A stretch of 64,000 bases of DNA from Rhodococcoides kyotonense (GCF_900188125.1 NZ_FZOW01000005.1:124001-188000); one strand, 5' to 3'; counted from the stretch's first letter, positions 41,472 through 50,158 are shown. Notes: generated from the sequence alone by a model not told the origin. Numbers and translations: made by a program.

Positions 41472-43664
41472 ATGACCGACAACATGATCGGATGGGACCG
41501 CGACGCCGACGGCATCGTCGTTCTCACGATGGACGACCCGCACAAGGGCGCCAACACGATGAACGATCTGTACATCGAGTCGATGGCGGCCACCGTCGAC
41601 CGGCTGGAGGCGGAGAAGGACTCCATCACCGGAGTCGTCGTGACCTCTGCCAAGAAGTCGTTCTTCGCGGGCGGTGATCTCGGGGATATGACTGCCGATC
41701 CCGCTGGGTCGGACAGGAACGAGATCGCGACGGCATTGACACACCGAATCGACGGAATCAAAACCGTTCTACGACGGCTGGAAACCCTGGGCAGGCCCGT
41801 GGTGTCCGCGATCAACGGCGCCGCGCTCGGCGGCGGGTTCGAGATTGCGCTGCACTCGCACTACCGTGTCGCAGCGAATATCAGGGGAGTGCAGATCGGT
41901 CTGCCCGAAGTGACGCTGGGGCTGCTACCCGGGGGCGGCGGCATCACGCGCGTCGTTCGTCTGATGGGCCTGCAGGCGGCCCTTCCTGACGTCCTGTTGA
42001 AGGGGAAGCGTAGCTCGCCCGCAGAAGCGCTGGAACTGGGATTGATCGATGAGATCGTCGAGTCCGTCGCAGAGTTGATTCCGGCCGCCAAGGCATGGGT
42101 CTTGAACAATCCGACTGCCACGCAGCCCTGGGACGGCAAGGGGTTCACGATTCCCGGCGGATCTCCCGCCGATCCTGCCGTCGCGCAGAACTTGTTGGTG
42201 TCGACCAGCATGCTGCGGAAGCGCACCAAAGGTGCTCCGGCTCCTGCGCCTCGTGCAATCGTGGCTGCCGCGGTCGAAGGTGCATACGTCGATGTCGATA
42301 CGGCCGACCGAATCGAAACGCGCTACTTCGTGTCGCTGGTGACCGACCGCGTGGCCCAGAACATGATCAACGCATTCTTCTTCGACAAGGAGACGATCGA
42401 CCGCGGAAAGTCCAGGCCGGAGGGATACGACTCCTTCGTGCCGGCGAAGGTCGGAATCATCGGCGCGGGAATGATGGGTTCGGCGATCGCCTACGTGTGC
42501 GCACGGGCCGGCGTCGACGTCGTACTGAAGGACGTCGACATCGCGTCGGCCGAACGGGGCAAGGACTACGCGCGGAAGCTCGAAGATACGGCTCTTGCGC
42601 GAGGAACGACGACGGCTGCGAAGTCCGAAGCTACGCTCGCGCGTATCACGCCCACCGCCGACGCTGCTCAATTCGCCGGTGTCGACCTCGTCGTCGAAGC
42701 GGCGTTCGAGTCGGTCGATGTGAAGCACAGCGTCTTTCGGGAGATCGAGAACATCGTCGAGCCCGACGCCGTGCTCGGCACCAACACCTCGCAGCTGCCG
42801 ATCGCCGTCCTTGCCGAAGGTGTTCAGCGCGCCGAGGACTTCATCGGGATCCATTTCTTCTCGCCTGTCGACAAGATGCCGCTCGTCGAGATCGTTCGAG
42901 GTGAGAAGACGTCGGACGCCGCGCTCGCGAAGGTCGTCGACTTCGTGCATCTGATTCGCAAGACCCCGATCGTCGTCAACGACAGTCGCGGCTTCTTCAC
43001 CTCGCGTGTGATCGGCACGTTTCTCGACGAGGCGATGGCCGCGGTCGGGGAGGGCGTCGACCCGACGTTCATCGAGCAGGCTGGGGCGCAAGCGGGCTAC
43101 CCGGCGCCACCACTGCAGTTGATGGACGAAGTGACTTTGACTCTGTCGCAGAAGATTCGACACGAGAACGCACGGGTGCGTGCAGAGGCCGGACACCCGC
43201 CCCGGCAGCACGGCTCCGACGACGTGATGAACACGATGGTGGAAGGCCTGTCCAGGGCCGGTCGATCGGGTGGGGGAGGGTTCTATTCCTACGACGATTC
43301 AGGAAAGCGCACCGGAATCTGGACCGGGGTACGCGAGGCGTTCTCCTCCGGCACGACACGAATTCCCATGGTGGACATGCAAGAGCGCATGCTGTTCGCG
43401 GAGTCGATCGAAGCAGTGAAATGCTTCGACGAGGGCGTCTTGACGTCGGTCGAAGAGGCGAACATCGGATCGCTACTCGGAATCGGCTTTCCGTCGTGGA
43501 CCGGTGGCGTCATTCGATACATCGAGCAGTACGACGGTGGCATAGCAGGTTTCGTCGAGCGGGCACGGGAACTGGCTGCGCGATACGGAGATCGTTTCGA
43601 ACCGCCGAAGTCGTTGGTGGCCATGGCCGTATCAGGTGAACGAAAGTTCGTCCTGCCTCTCTGA
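41472..43664 (+). CDS. FadB-like enoyl-CoA hydratase/3-hydroxyacyl-CoA dehydrogenase
   Basis: A 730-residue bifunctional beta-oxidation protein. The N-terminal crotonase domain (about 1-200) has FFAGGDLGDM and NGAALGGGFEIAL, with an acidic catalytic pair in GLPEVTLGLLPGGGG. The NAD-binding domain starts about residue 320 with VGIIGAGMMGSAIAY, has TNTSQLPI and the HxFSP-type segment GIHFFSPVDKMPLVE, and is followed by two C-terminal helical domains. It hydrates enoyl-CoA and oxidises the 3-hydroxyacyl-CoA. It has the size of mycobacterial FadB and is in operon with FadA. Confidence 0.93.
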   Translation: MTDNMIGWDRDADGIVVLTMDDPHKGANTMNDLYIESMAATVDRLEAEKDSITGVVVTSAKKSFFAGGDLGDMTADPAGSDRNEIATALTHRIDGIKTVLRRLETLGRPVVSAINGAALGGGFEIALHSHYRVAANIRGVQIGLPEVTLGLLPGGGGITRVVRLMGLQAALPDVLLKGKRSSPAEALELGLIDEIVESVAELIPAAKAWVLNNPTATQPWDGKGFTIPGGSPADPAVAQNLLVSTSMLRKRTKGAPAPAPRAIVAAAVEGAYVDVDTADRIETRYFVSLVTDRVAQNMINAFFFDKETIDRGKSRPEGYDSFVPAKVGIIGAGMMGSAIAYVCARAGVDVVLKDVDIASAERGKDYARKLEDTALARGTTTAAKSEATLARITPTADAAQFAGVDLVVEAAFESVDVKHSVFREIENIVEPDAVLGTNTSQLPIAVLAEGVQRAEDFIGIHFFSPVDKMPLVEIVRGEKTSDAALAKVVDFVHLIRKTPIVVNDSRGFFTSRVIGTFLDEAMAAVGEGVDPTFIEQAGAQAGYPAPPLQLMDEVTLTLSQKIRHENARVRAEAGHPPRQHGSDDVMNTMVEGLSRAGRSGGGGFYSYDDSGKRTGIWTGVREAFSSGTTRIPMVDMQERMLFAESIEAVKCFDEGVLTSVEEANIGSLLGIGFPSWTGGVIRYIEQYDGGIAGFVERARELAARYGDRFEPPKSLVAMAVSGERKFVLPL

Positions 43665-43695
43665 TTCATTGTCTCGATTCCGGAATGAGATGATC

Positions 43696-45630
43696 ATGAG
43701 CGTCGAGTATCCACACCTGTTCTCGCCGATCCAGATCGGTGGAATCTCACTGAAGAATCGCTTGGTGGCGTTACCGGCAGGTACCTCCATGGCGGTCGAC
43801 GGAGTGCCGACGCACGGGGACACCGAGCATTTCGAGCGCTTGGCGGCCGGGGGTGTCGGTATGATCATCGGCGGCGCAACCGTCGTACATCCCACGACGA
43901 CGCTGCGGTCGAGGAAGCTGGTCGAGGCGTACCGCGACGAATTCGTGCCTGCCGCGGCGGCGAAAGTCGCAGCAGTTCACCGTCACGGCGCTCGATTCGT
44001 CGGCCAATTGTGCCATCTGGGACGGGAATTCATCGGGGGAGAATCGGACGCGCCGCCGTCTGCGCCGTCGTCGATCAAGACGGTGCGCGACGCGTACCCA
44101 CCCCACGAGTTGTCGGTGACGGAGATCGACGACATCGTCGAAGGCTGGCGAATCTCGACCCGAAACTTGGTCGCGGCCGGTGCCGACGGCGCGGAACTGC
44201 ATGCGGCACACGGTTATCTGCCTGCGCAATTCATGTCTCCACTGACGAACCAGCGCTCCGACAGCTTCGGCGGCTCGTTCGACAATCGGATGCGGTTCCC
44301 GCGATTGGTCATCGATGCGATGCGGTCGGTGATGCCCCCGGGGTTCGTGCTCGGCGTGAGGCTCAGTGGTGAGGAGGAAATCCCGGGTGGCATGGGAATC
44401 GAGGACTGCGTAGCCGTCGCGGAGAATCTGTCCGATCTCGGGATCGACTATTTCAGCATCACTCACGGTACACGTGGGAAGTACGTGAAGGATTCGACGG
44501 GCGAAGACGGCGTGGCGATCCCGTCCGCCGCACGGGTCAAGAAGGCGACCGGCGTACCCACCCTTGTCGGTCAACGAATTCGCGATGCCGGAACTGCCGA
44601 TCACGCGATCAAATCCGGGCATACCGACATGGTCGGCATGGCGCGCGCGTTGATCGCGGATCCGGACCTGCCGGTGAAGAGCGAGAGCGGACGTGCGGCC
44701 GAGGTTCGAGGATGCCTCGGCGTCAATCAGGACTGCCGGGCGTTCGACCCACACCTCCACTGCGCGGTCAACGCGGAAATCGGTCGGGGGCGACATCCAG
44801 GTGTCGGTGAGCGTGCACGAAAAGTCAAGGATGTCTTCGTGATCGGCGGCGGTCCAGCAGGATTGGAAGCTGCAAGGGTCGCCGCCGGACGAGGGCACCG
44901 GGTGACGGTGTTCGAGAAGGAGTCGGTTCTGGGCGGCTCGGTTCGGGTCGCGGCCGCGGCGCCTCACCGTGCGACGCTCATCGATGTCGTCGACTATCTC
45001 CAGCGCGAACTGAAGCGTCTGAAGGTCGAGGTCAATCTGTCTGCAGGTGTCGACGTGGAGGACATAGGTGACATCCGTGCTGCGGCAGATCATGTCATCG
45101 TCGCGACGGGCTCTCGTGTCGCCGAACCGTCTGCAGCGCTACTGCAACGGCCGGTCTATACGGTCGACGACGTCCTGCTCGGGATCGTCCCCGATGGCGC
45201 GGGCCGCCGGGCAGTCGTGTTCGACGACGGTGATGGCTTCTGGCCTGCGTACAGTGCGGCCGAGGCTCTGGCGCAGCGAGGTTGGGCCGTCACGTTCGCA
45301 ACTGCTCTGACGGCCTTGGCTTCTCGTGTTCCCGCTGAAAGCGCGGGTCCGTTGCTTACTCGGTTGGGCTGCGCAGGAGTCGACTTCAAGGTGGCGTATT
45401 CGTTGGTCGTTCCCGAGGATCCGACGTGTCCAGTCGTGTTGCGGCCGCACTTCGGTAGCGGGGATCTGACCTACGAGGATGCAGCCCTCGTCTGGCACCG
45501 ACCGCGAATTGCGGTCTCGGCGTTCGGCATGGAGCCCGGCGACACTGTCAGCATCATCGGCGACTGCGTGACTCCGCGACGAATCGGGCACGCCGTCGCC
45601 GAGGGTTACCGAGCGGGTGCCGAGTTGTGA
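43696..45630 (+). CDS. Old-yellow-enzyme/2,4-dienoyl-CoA reductase-like flavoprotein
   Basis: A 644-residue protein with an N-terminal FMN barrel (about 1-350) and C-terminal FAD/NAD(P) domains, as in FadH and trimethylamine dehydrogenase. FMN-barrel motifs include HGARFVGQLCHLGRE, GAELHAAHGYLPAQFMSP and VGMARALIADPDLPVK; GGGPAGLEAARVAAGRGH is the nucleotide site. The [4Fe-4S] ligand set is C340-L-G-V343-N-Q-D-C347-x8-C356, so the second of the four usual cysteines is valine. It should reduce a C=C bond of an enoyl or dienoyl intermediate, if electrons can still pass. The start is the ATG giving MSVEYPHL; a second ATG lies two codons upstream. Confidence 0.88.
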   Translation: MSVEYPHLFSPIQIGGISLKNRLVALPAGTSMAVDGVPTHGDTEHFERLAAGGVGMIIGGATVVHPTTTLRSRKLVEAYRDEFVPAAAAKVAAVHRHGARFVGQLCHLGREFIGGESDAPPSAPSSIKTVRDAYPPHELSVTEIDDIVEGWRISTRNLVAAGADGAELHAAHGYLPAQFMSPLTNQRSDSFGGSFDNRMRFPRLVIDAMRSVMPPGFVLGVRLSGEEEIPGGMGIEDCVAVAENLSDLGIDYFSITHGTRGKYVKDSTGEDGVAIPSAARVKKATGVPTLVGQRIRDAGTADHAIKSGHTDMVGMARALIADPDLPVKSESGRAAEVRGCLGVNQDCRAFDPHLHCAVNAEIGRGRHPGVGERARKVKDVFVIGGGPAGLEAARVAAGRGHRVTVFEKESVLGGSVRVAAAAPHRATLIDVVDYLQRELKRLKVEVNLSAGVDVEDIGDIRAAADHVIVATGSRVAEPSAALLQRPVYTVDDVLLGIVPDGAGRRAVVFDDGDGFWPAYSAAEALAQRGWAVTFATALTALASRVPAESAGPLLTRLGCAGVDFKVAYSLVVPEDPTCPVVLRPHFGSGDLTYEDAALVWHRPRIAVSAFGMEPGDTVSIIGDCVTPRRIGHAVAEGYRAGAEL

Positions 45631-45708
45631 ACGACCGACCGCGACCGGACTGGAAGGCCTCACGCGTCACAAGGCAAGATTTTCTCACATCAGTGAAGGG
45701 ATCCATCG

Positions 45709-46746
45709 ATGAAATACGTTGCACGAGTGCTGGCGTCGGCGTCCGTTGCGTGTTTGACGCTCATGGCGACATCCTGCGGACAGTCGCAGGCATCCGGTCC
45801 GGTACAGGGGAGTTGGGACGACATCGTCGCCGCGGCGAACGACGAGGGCAGCGTGCATCTGTATTCGACCCAGCATCCTGACAATCTCGCTGCACTGAAG
45901 GTGGCTTTCGAGTCCAGCTACCCCGAGATTCAACTCGACTTCACCCGTGGTTCCGACGTCGAACTCAATCCGCGCGTCGAGACCGAGAACCGAACCGGCC
46001 GTGGGACTGCGGACGTGCACATGTCGTCCGACCCGGCGTGGATCGCTTCGGCCGCAGCGTCGGGTGACTATTCGACGGCAGTCGTAGGGCCTGGTTTCGA
46101 CGACCCGGCGTACGAGCGTGATCGCAGCGTCATCGACGACGCGATGTTCTTGACCAGCGCGGCGGTATTCGCCCTCGGCTGGAACTCCGACGCTCTGCCC
46201 GAGGGGTTGCAATCCCAGGACGACATTCTCGATCCTGCGTTGACGGGGCGAATCGGTGTGACGAATCCTGCAGGGTTCGCCGCGGTGGTCGATCAGTACC
46301 AATTCTTCGACGAGAATTGGGGCGACGGAGACTTCGACGCACGACTGGCTGCGCTTCAACCCCGAATCTATCCGGGAGCGTTGGCAATTGCGCAGGCGTT
46401 GACGGCCGGAGAGATCGTCGCGTCGCCGATGGTGCAGCCGCTCGTGCGCGAAGAGGAGTCGGGTGCACCGGTCGGGTGGACCTTGCCCGACCCGGCATGG
46501 GGAACACCGTGGTACTCCCACGTTCTGTCCGCGGCCACGCACCCCAACGCGGCTCAGGTCCTGGCGAACTTCATGGTGTCGCAAGAAGGTCAGGTGGCCT
46601 TGTCCAAGGGATACGCCAGCGCGCTTCCCGATATCCCCGGTGCTGTCGCCCGGGCTCAGGACATCCCGATGCCCGACACCGCCGCGCTGACTCCCGACGC
46701 CATCGCCGAGTTCCAGCAGCAGTGGGAGCAGCAGTTCGTGAAGTGA
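45709..46746 (+). CDS. Fe(III)/polyamine-type ABC substrate-binding lipoprotein, paralog 3
   Basis: A 345-residue lipoprotein with lipobox MATSC (Cys23). It is closely similar along its whole length to the lipoprotein at 20.6 kb (shared ASGPV-GSWDD, NPRVETENRTG and the HPNAAQVLANFMV block) and more distantly to that at 15.2 kb. No transporter genes are adjacent, so it must use a permease from elsewhere, most simply the importer at 22.4-25.3 kb. It lies at the end of the beta-oxidation operon, 78 nt after the flavoprotein gene, with GAAGGGA ahead of its ATG. It may recognise a different substrate of the same chemical class. Confidence 0.9.
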   Translation: MKYVARVLASASVACLTLMATSCGQSQASGPVQGSWDDIVAAANDEGSVHLYSTQHPDNLAALKVAFESSYPEIQLDFTRGSDVELNPRVETENRTGRGTADVHMSSDPAWIASAAASGDYSTAVVGPGFDDPAYERDRSVIDDAMFLTSAAVFALGWNSDALPEGLQSQDDILDPALTGRIGVTNPAGFAAVVDQYQFFDENWGDGDFDARLAALQPRIYPGALAIAQALTAGEIVASPMVQPLVREEESGAPVGWTLPDPAWGTPWYSHVLSAATHPNAAQVLANFMVSQEGQVALSKGYASALPDIPGAVARAQDIPMPDTAALTPDAIAEFQQQWEQQFVK

Positions 46747-46770
46747 GGTGGCCTCGGATGACAGTGAGCA

Positions 46771-46800
46771 CGCTAACAGTTAGTGCACTAATTGTTAGCG
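46771..46800. promoter_or_regulatory. 30-bp palindromic MarR-type operator
   Basis: Two 15-nt half-sites with a single mismatch: CGCTAACAGTTAGTG and CACTAATTGTTAGCG. It lies 13 nt before the GTG of the OhrR-like regulator, which is the classic place for autoregulation. The TTAGTGCACTAA core suits a MarR dimer. Confidence 0.8.
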
Positions 46801-46813
46801 TAAGCTCGAATAT

Positions 46814-47275
46814 GTGACTTCGACTGCCTCTGATCCGCTGGCCCTCGACCGTCAGGTCTGCTTCGCGCTTGCGGTCACCAATAGGACCGTGTTGGCCGTC
46901 TATCGGCCGCTCCTCGAACCCATGGGGCTGACGCATCCTCAGTACTTGGTCATGCTGGCGCTGTGGGAGCAATCTCCACGGTCGGTCAAGAACATCGGCG
47001 CCGCGCTGCATCTCGATTCGCCGACGCTGTCTCCGCTGCTCAAGCGGCTGGAAGTCAACGGCCTCGTGGAACGGACGAGGAGTCGTTCGGACGAACGACA
47101 GCTCGCGGTTGCACTCACCGACAAAGGCGTCGCCTTGCGCGCTCAGGCGGAGGAGATACCGCCGACGGTCGTCGCAAAGCTCGGCGTCGACATGTCCGAG
47201 TTGGAGGAGCTTCATCGAGTCCTGACTCGAATCAACAACGCAGCGCTCGCCGCCGATCGATCGGAGCAGTCATGA
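46814..47275 (+). CDS. MarR-family regulator, OhrR-like
   Basis: A 153-residue winged-helix regulator of the OhrR type. A single cysteine, Cys16 in RQVCFALAV, aligns with the peroxide-sensing Cys15 of Bacillus OhrR, and Tyr30 with its Tyr29. The residue matching Tyr40 is His (LTHPQYLVM), so sensing may differ. DNA-binding helices run through IGAALHLDSPTLSPLLKRLEVNGLVERTRSRSDERQ. A near-perfect operator sits just upstream. No ohr peroxidase gene is in the window; the coupled downstream gene encodes a DUF5313 protein. The GTG has no clear Shine-Dalgarno site. Confidence 0.87.
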   Translation: MTSTASDPLALDRQVCFALAVTNRTVLAVYRPLLEPMGLTHPQYLVMLALWEQSPRSVKNIGAALHLDSPTLSPLLKRLEVNGLVERTRSRSDERQLAVALTDKGVALRAQAEEIPPTVVAKLGVDMSELEELHRVLTRINNAALAADRSEQS

Positions 47276-47667
47276 CCGAGCAGGCGTCCCGCACCCGACC
47301 CAGCGTTCTTCAGTGGCTGGGGTACGTGATCTTCGGCAAGAAACTGCCGCCCGCGATGCAGGACTGGGTACGCAACGACCTCGTCGGAAAGGGCGCGGTA
47401 CCGCGTCACCTGTTCCGGTCGCTGCTGCCGTTCACTCCGATCTTCATCGGATTCCTCGTGTTGTTCCCTGGGCCGTTGTGGCTGCGCGGAGCGATGGTGC
47501 TGCTGAGCGTTCTGCTTGCACTCTTCTACACGGCGGCGTTCATGGAGCTCAATCGCGCACGTCGACTCGAATTGCACGGTCTACCAAGGGATCTGCAGAG
47601 TGATCGCAGGCGTCGTGACCTCGACTCTCAGCGGGCACGATACGAAGAGCGGTACCCGCATCACTGA
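47272..47667 (+). CDS. DUF5313 membrane protein
   Basis: A 131-residue protein. After a soluble N-terminus (QWLGYVIFGKKLPPAMQDWVRNDL, the hallmark of DUF5313) there are two membrane helices (about residues 50-68 and 73-91) and a basic C-terminal tail. The family is confined to Mycobacteriales and has no known function. It overlaps the regulator gene by 4 nt (ATGA), so the two are co-expressed and under the same operator. A hairpin terminator follows. Confidence 0.85.
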   Translation: MTEQASRTRPSVLQWLGYVIFGKKLPPAMQDWVRNDLVGKGAVPRHLFRSLLPFTPIFIGFLVLFPGPLWLRGAMVLLSVLLALFYTAAFMELNRARRLELHGLPRDLQSDRRRRDLDSQRARYEERYPHH

Positions 47668-47681
47668 AGGACCGCATATGA

Positions 47682-47709
47682 CTCCCGCGCACCGATGGGC
47701 GCGCGGGAG
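47682..47709. terminator. Hairpin terminator between convergent genes
   Basis: Perfect 9-nt arms CTCCCGCGC and GCGCGGGAG around a 10-nt loop. It sits between the stop of the DUF5313 gene and the stop of the convergent luciferase-like monooxygenase gene. There is no T-tract on either side, as is common in high-GC actinobacteria. Confidence 0.65.
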
Positions 47710-47719
47710 GCGGTAGCGA

Positions 47720-48739
47720 CTACCTCCAGCCCAGAGCGGGCGCGACGTCCCGGATCACCGTGTCGAGGACGTGAGCGCAGTATTCGACGCCGAGCTGGTT
47801 GGGCACCGTCAGCAGCAGTGTGTCGGCTGCTGCGATGGCTTCGTCCTCGGCCAATTCGGCGATTAGCTTGTCCGGCTCACCTGCGTACGTCTTGCCGAAG
47901 CGTGCCTTGCCGCCGTCGAGGTAGCCGACCTGGTCACCTCCGCCGCCTTCGCGACCGAAGTAGGCGCGGTCGACGTCGTTCACGATCGGGAAGATGCTCC
48001 GGCTGACCGATACGCGTGGTTCGAACGTGTGCTGTGCGTCGGCCCACCGCTTACGGAAGCGCTCGATCTGTTCTGCCTGCAGTTGGTGGAACGGCACACC
48101 GGTGTCTTCGCTCAGCAGCGTCGAACTCATCAGGTTCATGCCCTGGTCGGCGGCCCATTCCGCAGTCTGCCGCGTACCTGCGCCCCACCAGATGCGTTCA
48201 CGCAGGCCTGGGGAGTGTGGTTCGAGACGTAGCAGGCCAGGCGGGTTGGGAAACATCGGCCGCGGGTTCGGGGTCGCGAAACCTTCCCCGCCCAGTAGAT
48301 CGAGGAACGTGCGTGTGTGCTCACGGGCCATCTCGGCGTGGTCCGAACCCTCGGCCGGGATCTGTCCGAAGTAGCGGTACCCGTCGATGACCTGCTCGGG
48401 CGATCCTCGGCTGATGCCGAGCTGCAGCCTCGAGCCGGAGATGAGGTCCGCGGATCCCGCGTCTTCCACCATGTACTGCGGATTCTCGTAACGCATGTCG
48501 ATGACGCCGGTGCCGATCTCGATGGTGCTCGTCCTGGCCCCGACTGCACCCAGTAGCGGGAACGGCGACGACAGCTGGTTGGCGAAGTGGTGCACCCGGA
48601 AGTAGGCGCCATCGGCTCCGACCTCCTCGGCGGCGACCGCCAGATCGATCGATTGCAGCAGTACGTCCGATGCCGATCGAGTCCGAGACCCCGGGGACGC
48701 CGACCAATGTCCGAACGACAGGAATCCGATGTTCTTCAT
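47720..48739 (-). CDS. LLM-class flavin-dependent oxidoreductase
   Basis: A 339-residue luciferase-like protein: MKNIGFLSFGHW opens the barrel, then AAEEVGADGAYFRVHHFANQLSSPFPLLGAVGARTSTIEIGTGVIDMRYENP and ISRGSPEQVIDG follow, typical of LLM proteins annotated as alkanal-monooxygenase-like. It uses FMN or F420; the present motifs do not decide. It stands alone on its strand between two hairpins. I use the ATG for MKNIG; a TTG four codons upstream is possible. Confidence 0.87.
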   Translation of the reverse strand: MKNIGFLSFGHWSASPGSRTRSASDVLLQSIDLAVAAEEVGADGAYFRVHHFANQLSSPFPLLGAVGARTSTIEIGTGVIDMRYENPQYMVEDAGSADLISGSRLQLGISRGSPEQVIDGYRYFGQIPAEGSDHAEMAREHTRTFLDLLGGEGFATPNPRPMFPNPPGLLRLEPHSPGLRERIWWGAGTRQTAEWAADQGMNLMSSTLLSEDTGVPFHQLQAEQIERFRKRWADAQHTFEPRVSVSRSIFPIVNDVDRAYFGREGGGGDQVGYLDGGKARFGKTYAGEPDKLIAELAEDEAIAAADTLLLTVPNQLGVEYCAHVLDTVIRDVAPALGWR

Positions 48740-48782
48740 GGCACGGTTCAACCTTCAACCGTAGTCGGCTATTCCCCCTTCT

Positions 48783-48812
48783 CCTCCCACGCATATGCAT
48801 GTGCGTGGGAGG
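48783..48812. terminator. Hairpin terminator after small membrane-protein gene
   Basis: Perfect 11-nt arms (CCTCCCACGCA and TGCGTGGGAGG) around an 8-nt loop, 6 nt past the stop of the minus-strand small membrane protein. It separates that gene from the luciferase-like gene further along the same strand. Confidence 0.65.
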
Positions 48813-48818
48813 TGGAGC

Positions 48819-49094
48819 TCAAGTGGGGAGAACGAGCAGGAGGAAGCCTGCACCTGCCACCATGCCTGCCGACCCGATGGCGATCGCGATCGCGACGTCG
48901 GCGCGCTCGGGTGCGTCGTCGGCGCGGGTCGGTGCCCGTGAGGACCAGACCGCTCCGGCGACTGCGGCTGCGCCGAGAACGATCCCGAGCCCGAATGCCC
49001 AGAACGTCACGATCGACATCGCGCCGACCATGACCGACCAGTCGACTGCTTCTCTGCGTGATCTGGATCTGCGATTTCTCCTGTGGCGAAACAT
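48819..49094 (-). CDS. Small two-helix membrane protein, unknown function
   Basis: A 91-residue protein with a very basic N-terminus (FRHRRNRRSRSRRE) and two hydrophobic helices (about 22-45 and 66-89) joined by a short polar loop with RADDAPERAD. I do not recognise the family. A GAGGAA site lies 9 nt before the ATG, and an efficient-looking hairpin follows the stop, both of which support a real gene. It is divergent from the RsbQ-like gene across 263 nt in which I see no further feature. Confidence 0.6.
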   Translation of the reverse strand: MFRHRRNRRSRSRREAVDWSVMVGAMSIVTFWAFGLGIVLGAAAVAGAVWSSRAPTRADDAPERADVAIAIAIGSAGMVAGAGFLLLVLPT

Positions 49095-49357
49095 CTTTCG
49101 TCATTCCTCATGTGAGAACACAGGAACTACTTCTCGCTATCGGATGCTGATCCCCATGGCCACCCCCGTCGCCTCCGCGAGCGTGGTGTGTGGTCGGTCC
49201 TGCCGATACGACGCTCGACTGGTTCCTTCATTGTCGTACTCGGGCCGACACGTGTCAGTGGCTTCGACATACCGACAGGAACTTTTTCGCCTCGGGTGAC
49301 TGCGCGAACGGGCAGGTGATGGTCACCCGGTCTTCTGTGAGGTGAGAGACTTTGCAG

Positions 49358-50158
49358 ATGAACGTGCGAGTCAAGAACAACGTGACGACAGTCGGGGTCG
49401 ACGGTGGCCCGACGGTCATGCTCGCACACGGGTTCGGTTGTGATCAGAATCTGTGGCGTTCGGTCACCGATCTGCTCGCACCCCACTGCAGAGTCGTACT
49501 GTTCGACCACGTCGGAGCTGGAAAGTCGGACTTCTCGCAGTGGACGGAGGAGCGATATTCGTCGCTCGAGTCGTTCGCCGACGACGTGGTGGACATCGTC
49601 CGTGAACTCGATCTGCGCAATGTCGTGTACGTCGGTCACTCGGTCGCGTCGATGATCGGTGTGCTCGCCGCCGTCGGTCGTCCGGATCTGTTCGACAAGC
49701 TTGTCCTCGTGACTCCTTCTCCGCGCTACATCGACGACGGCGACTATCGAGGCGGATTCACCGAAGCCGACATCGATGAGCTGCTCGAATCCATGGACAG
49801 CAACTACCTCGGGTGGTCCCGCGCGATGGCGCCGACGATCATGGGCAACCCCGAGCGTCCTGAACTCGGCGAAGAACTGTCGGACAGCTTCTGTCGTACC
49901 GATCCGGCATGTGCGCGGGCGTTCGCACGGGCGACTTTTCTGTCCGACAACCGGGCCGACCTCGGACGCGTCACCACGCCTACGCTGATCATCGAATGTG
50001 CATACGACTCTCTCGCTCCCCGTGAGGTCGGTCGCTTCGTGAACGACAGCATCCGCGGGAGCGCTCTGGTGACGCTCGATGCCCATGGTCACTGCCCTCA
50101 CGTCAGTGACCCGGAGGCGACGGCAGCGGCCATTCTCTCCTTCGTCGGTGATGCATGA
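49358..50158 (+). CDS. rsbQ: RsbQ-like alpha/beta hydrolase
   Basis: A 266-residue alpha/beta hydrolase closely fitting RsbQ: AHGFGCDQNLWR near the oxyanion hole, nucleophile Ser95 in GHSVAS, Asp217 in CAYDSLAP and His245 in GHCPH. These positions are almost exactly those of Bacillus RsbQ (Ser96, Asp219, His247). RsbQ is required by the PAS-phosphatase RsbP to sense energy stress, probably by making or supplying a small ligand. The RsbP-like gene overlaps its stop by 4 nt, which supports the same partnership here. The start is the ATG with GAGGTGAGAG about 9 nt upstream. Confidence 0.88.
   Translation: MNVRVKNNVTTVGVDGGPTVMLAHGFGCDQNLWRSVTDLLAPHCRVVLFDHVGAGKSDFSQWTEERYSSLESFADDVVDIVRELDLRNVVYVGHSVASMIGVLAAVGRPDLFDKLVLVTPSPRYIDDGDYRGGFTEADIDELLESMDSNYLGWSRAMAPTIMGNPERPELGEELSDSFCRTDPACARAFARATFLSDNRADLGRVTTPTLIIECAYDSLAPREVGRFVNDSIRGSALVTLDAHGHCPHVSDPEATAAAILSFVGDA

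Noticed and set aside
45680-45695. Partial resemblance to the operator (CACATCAGTGA) before the third binding-protein gene
   Set aside because: The essential GTTCA half-site is missing; similarity is only to the degenerate half of the copy at 20.4 kb.
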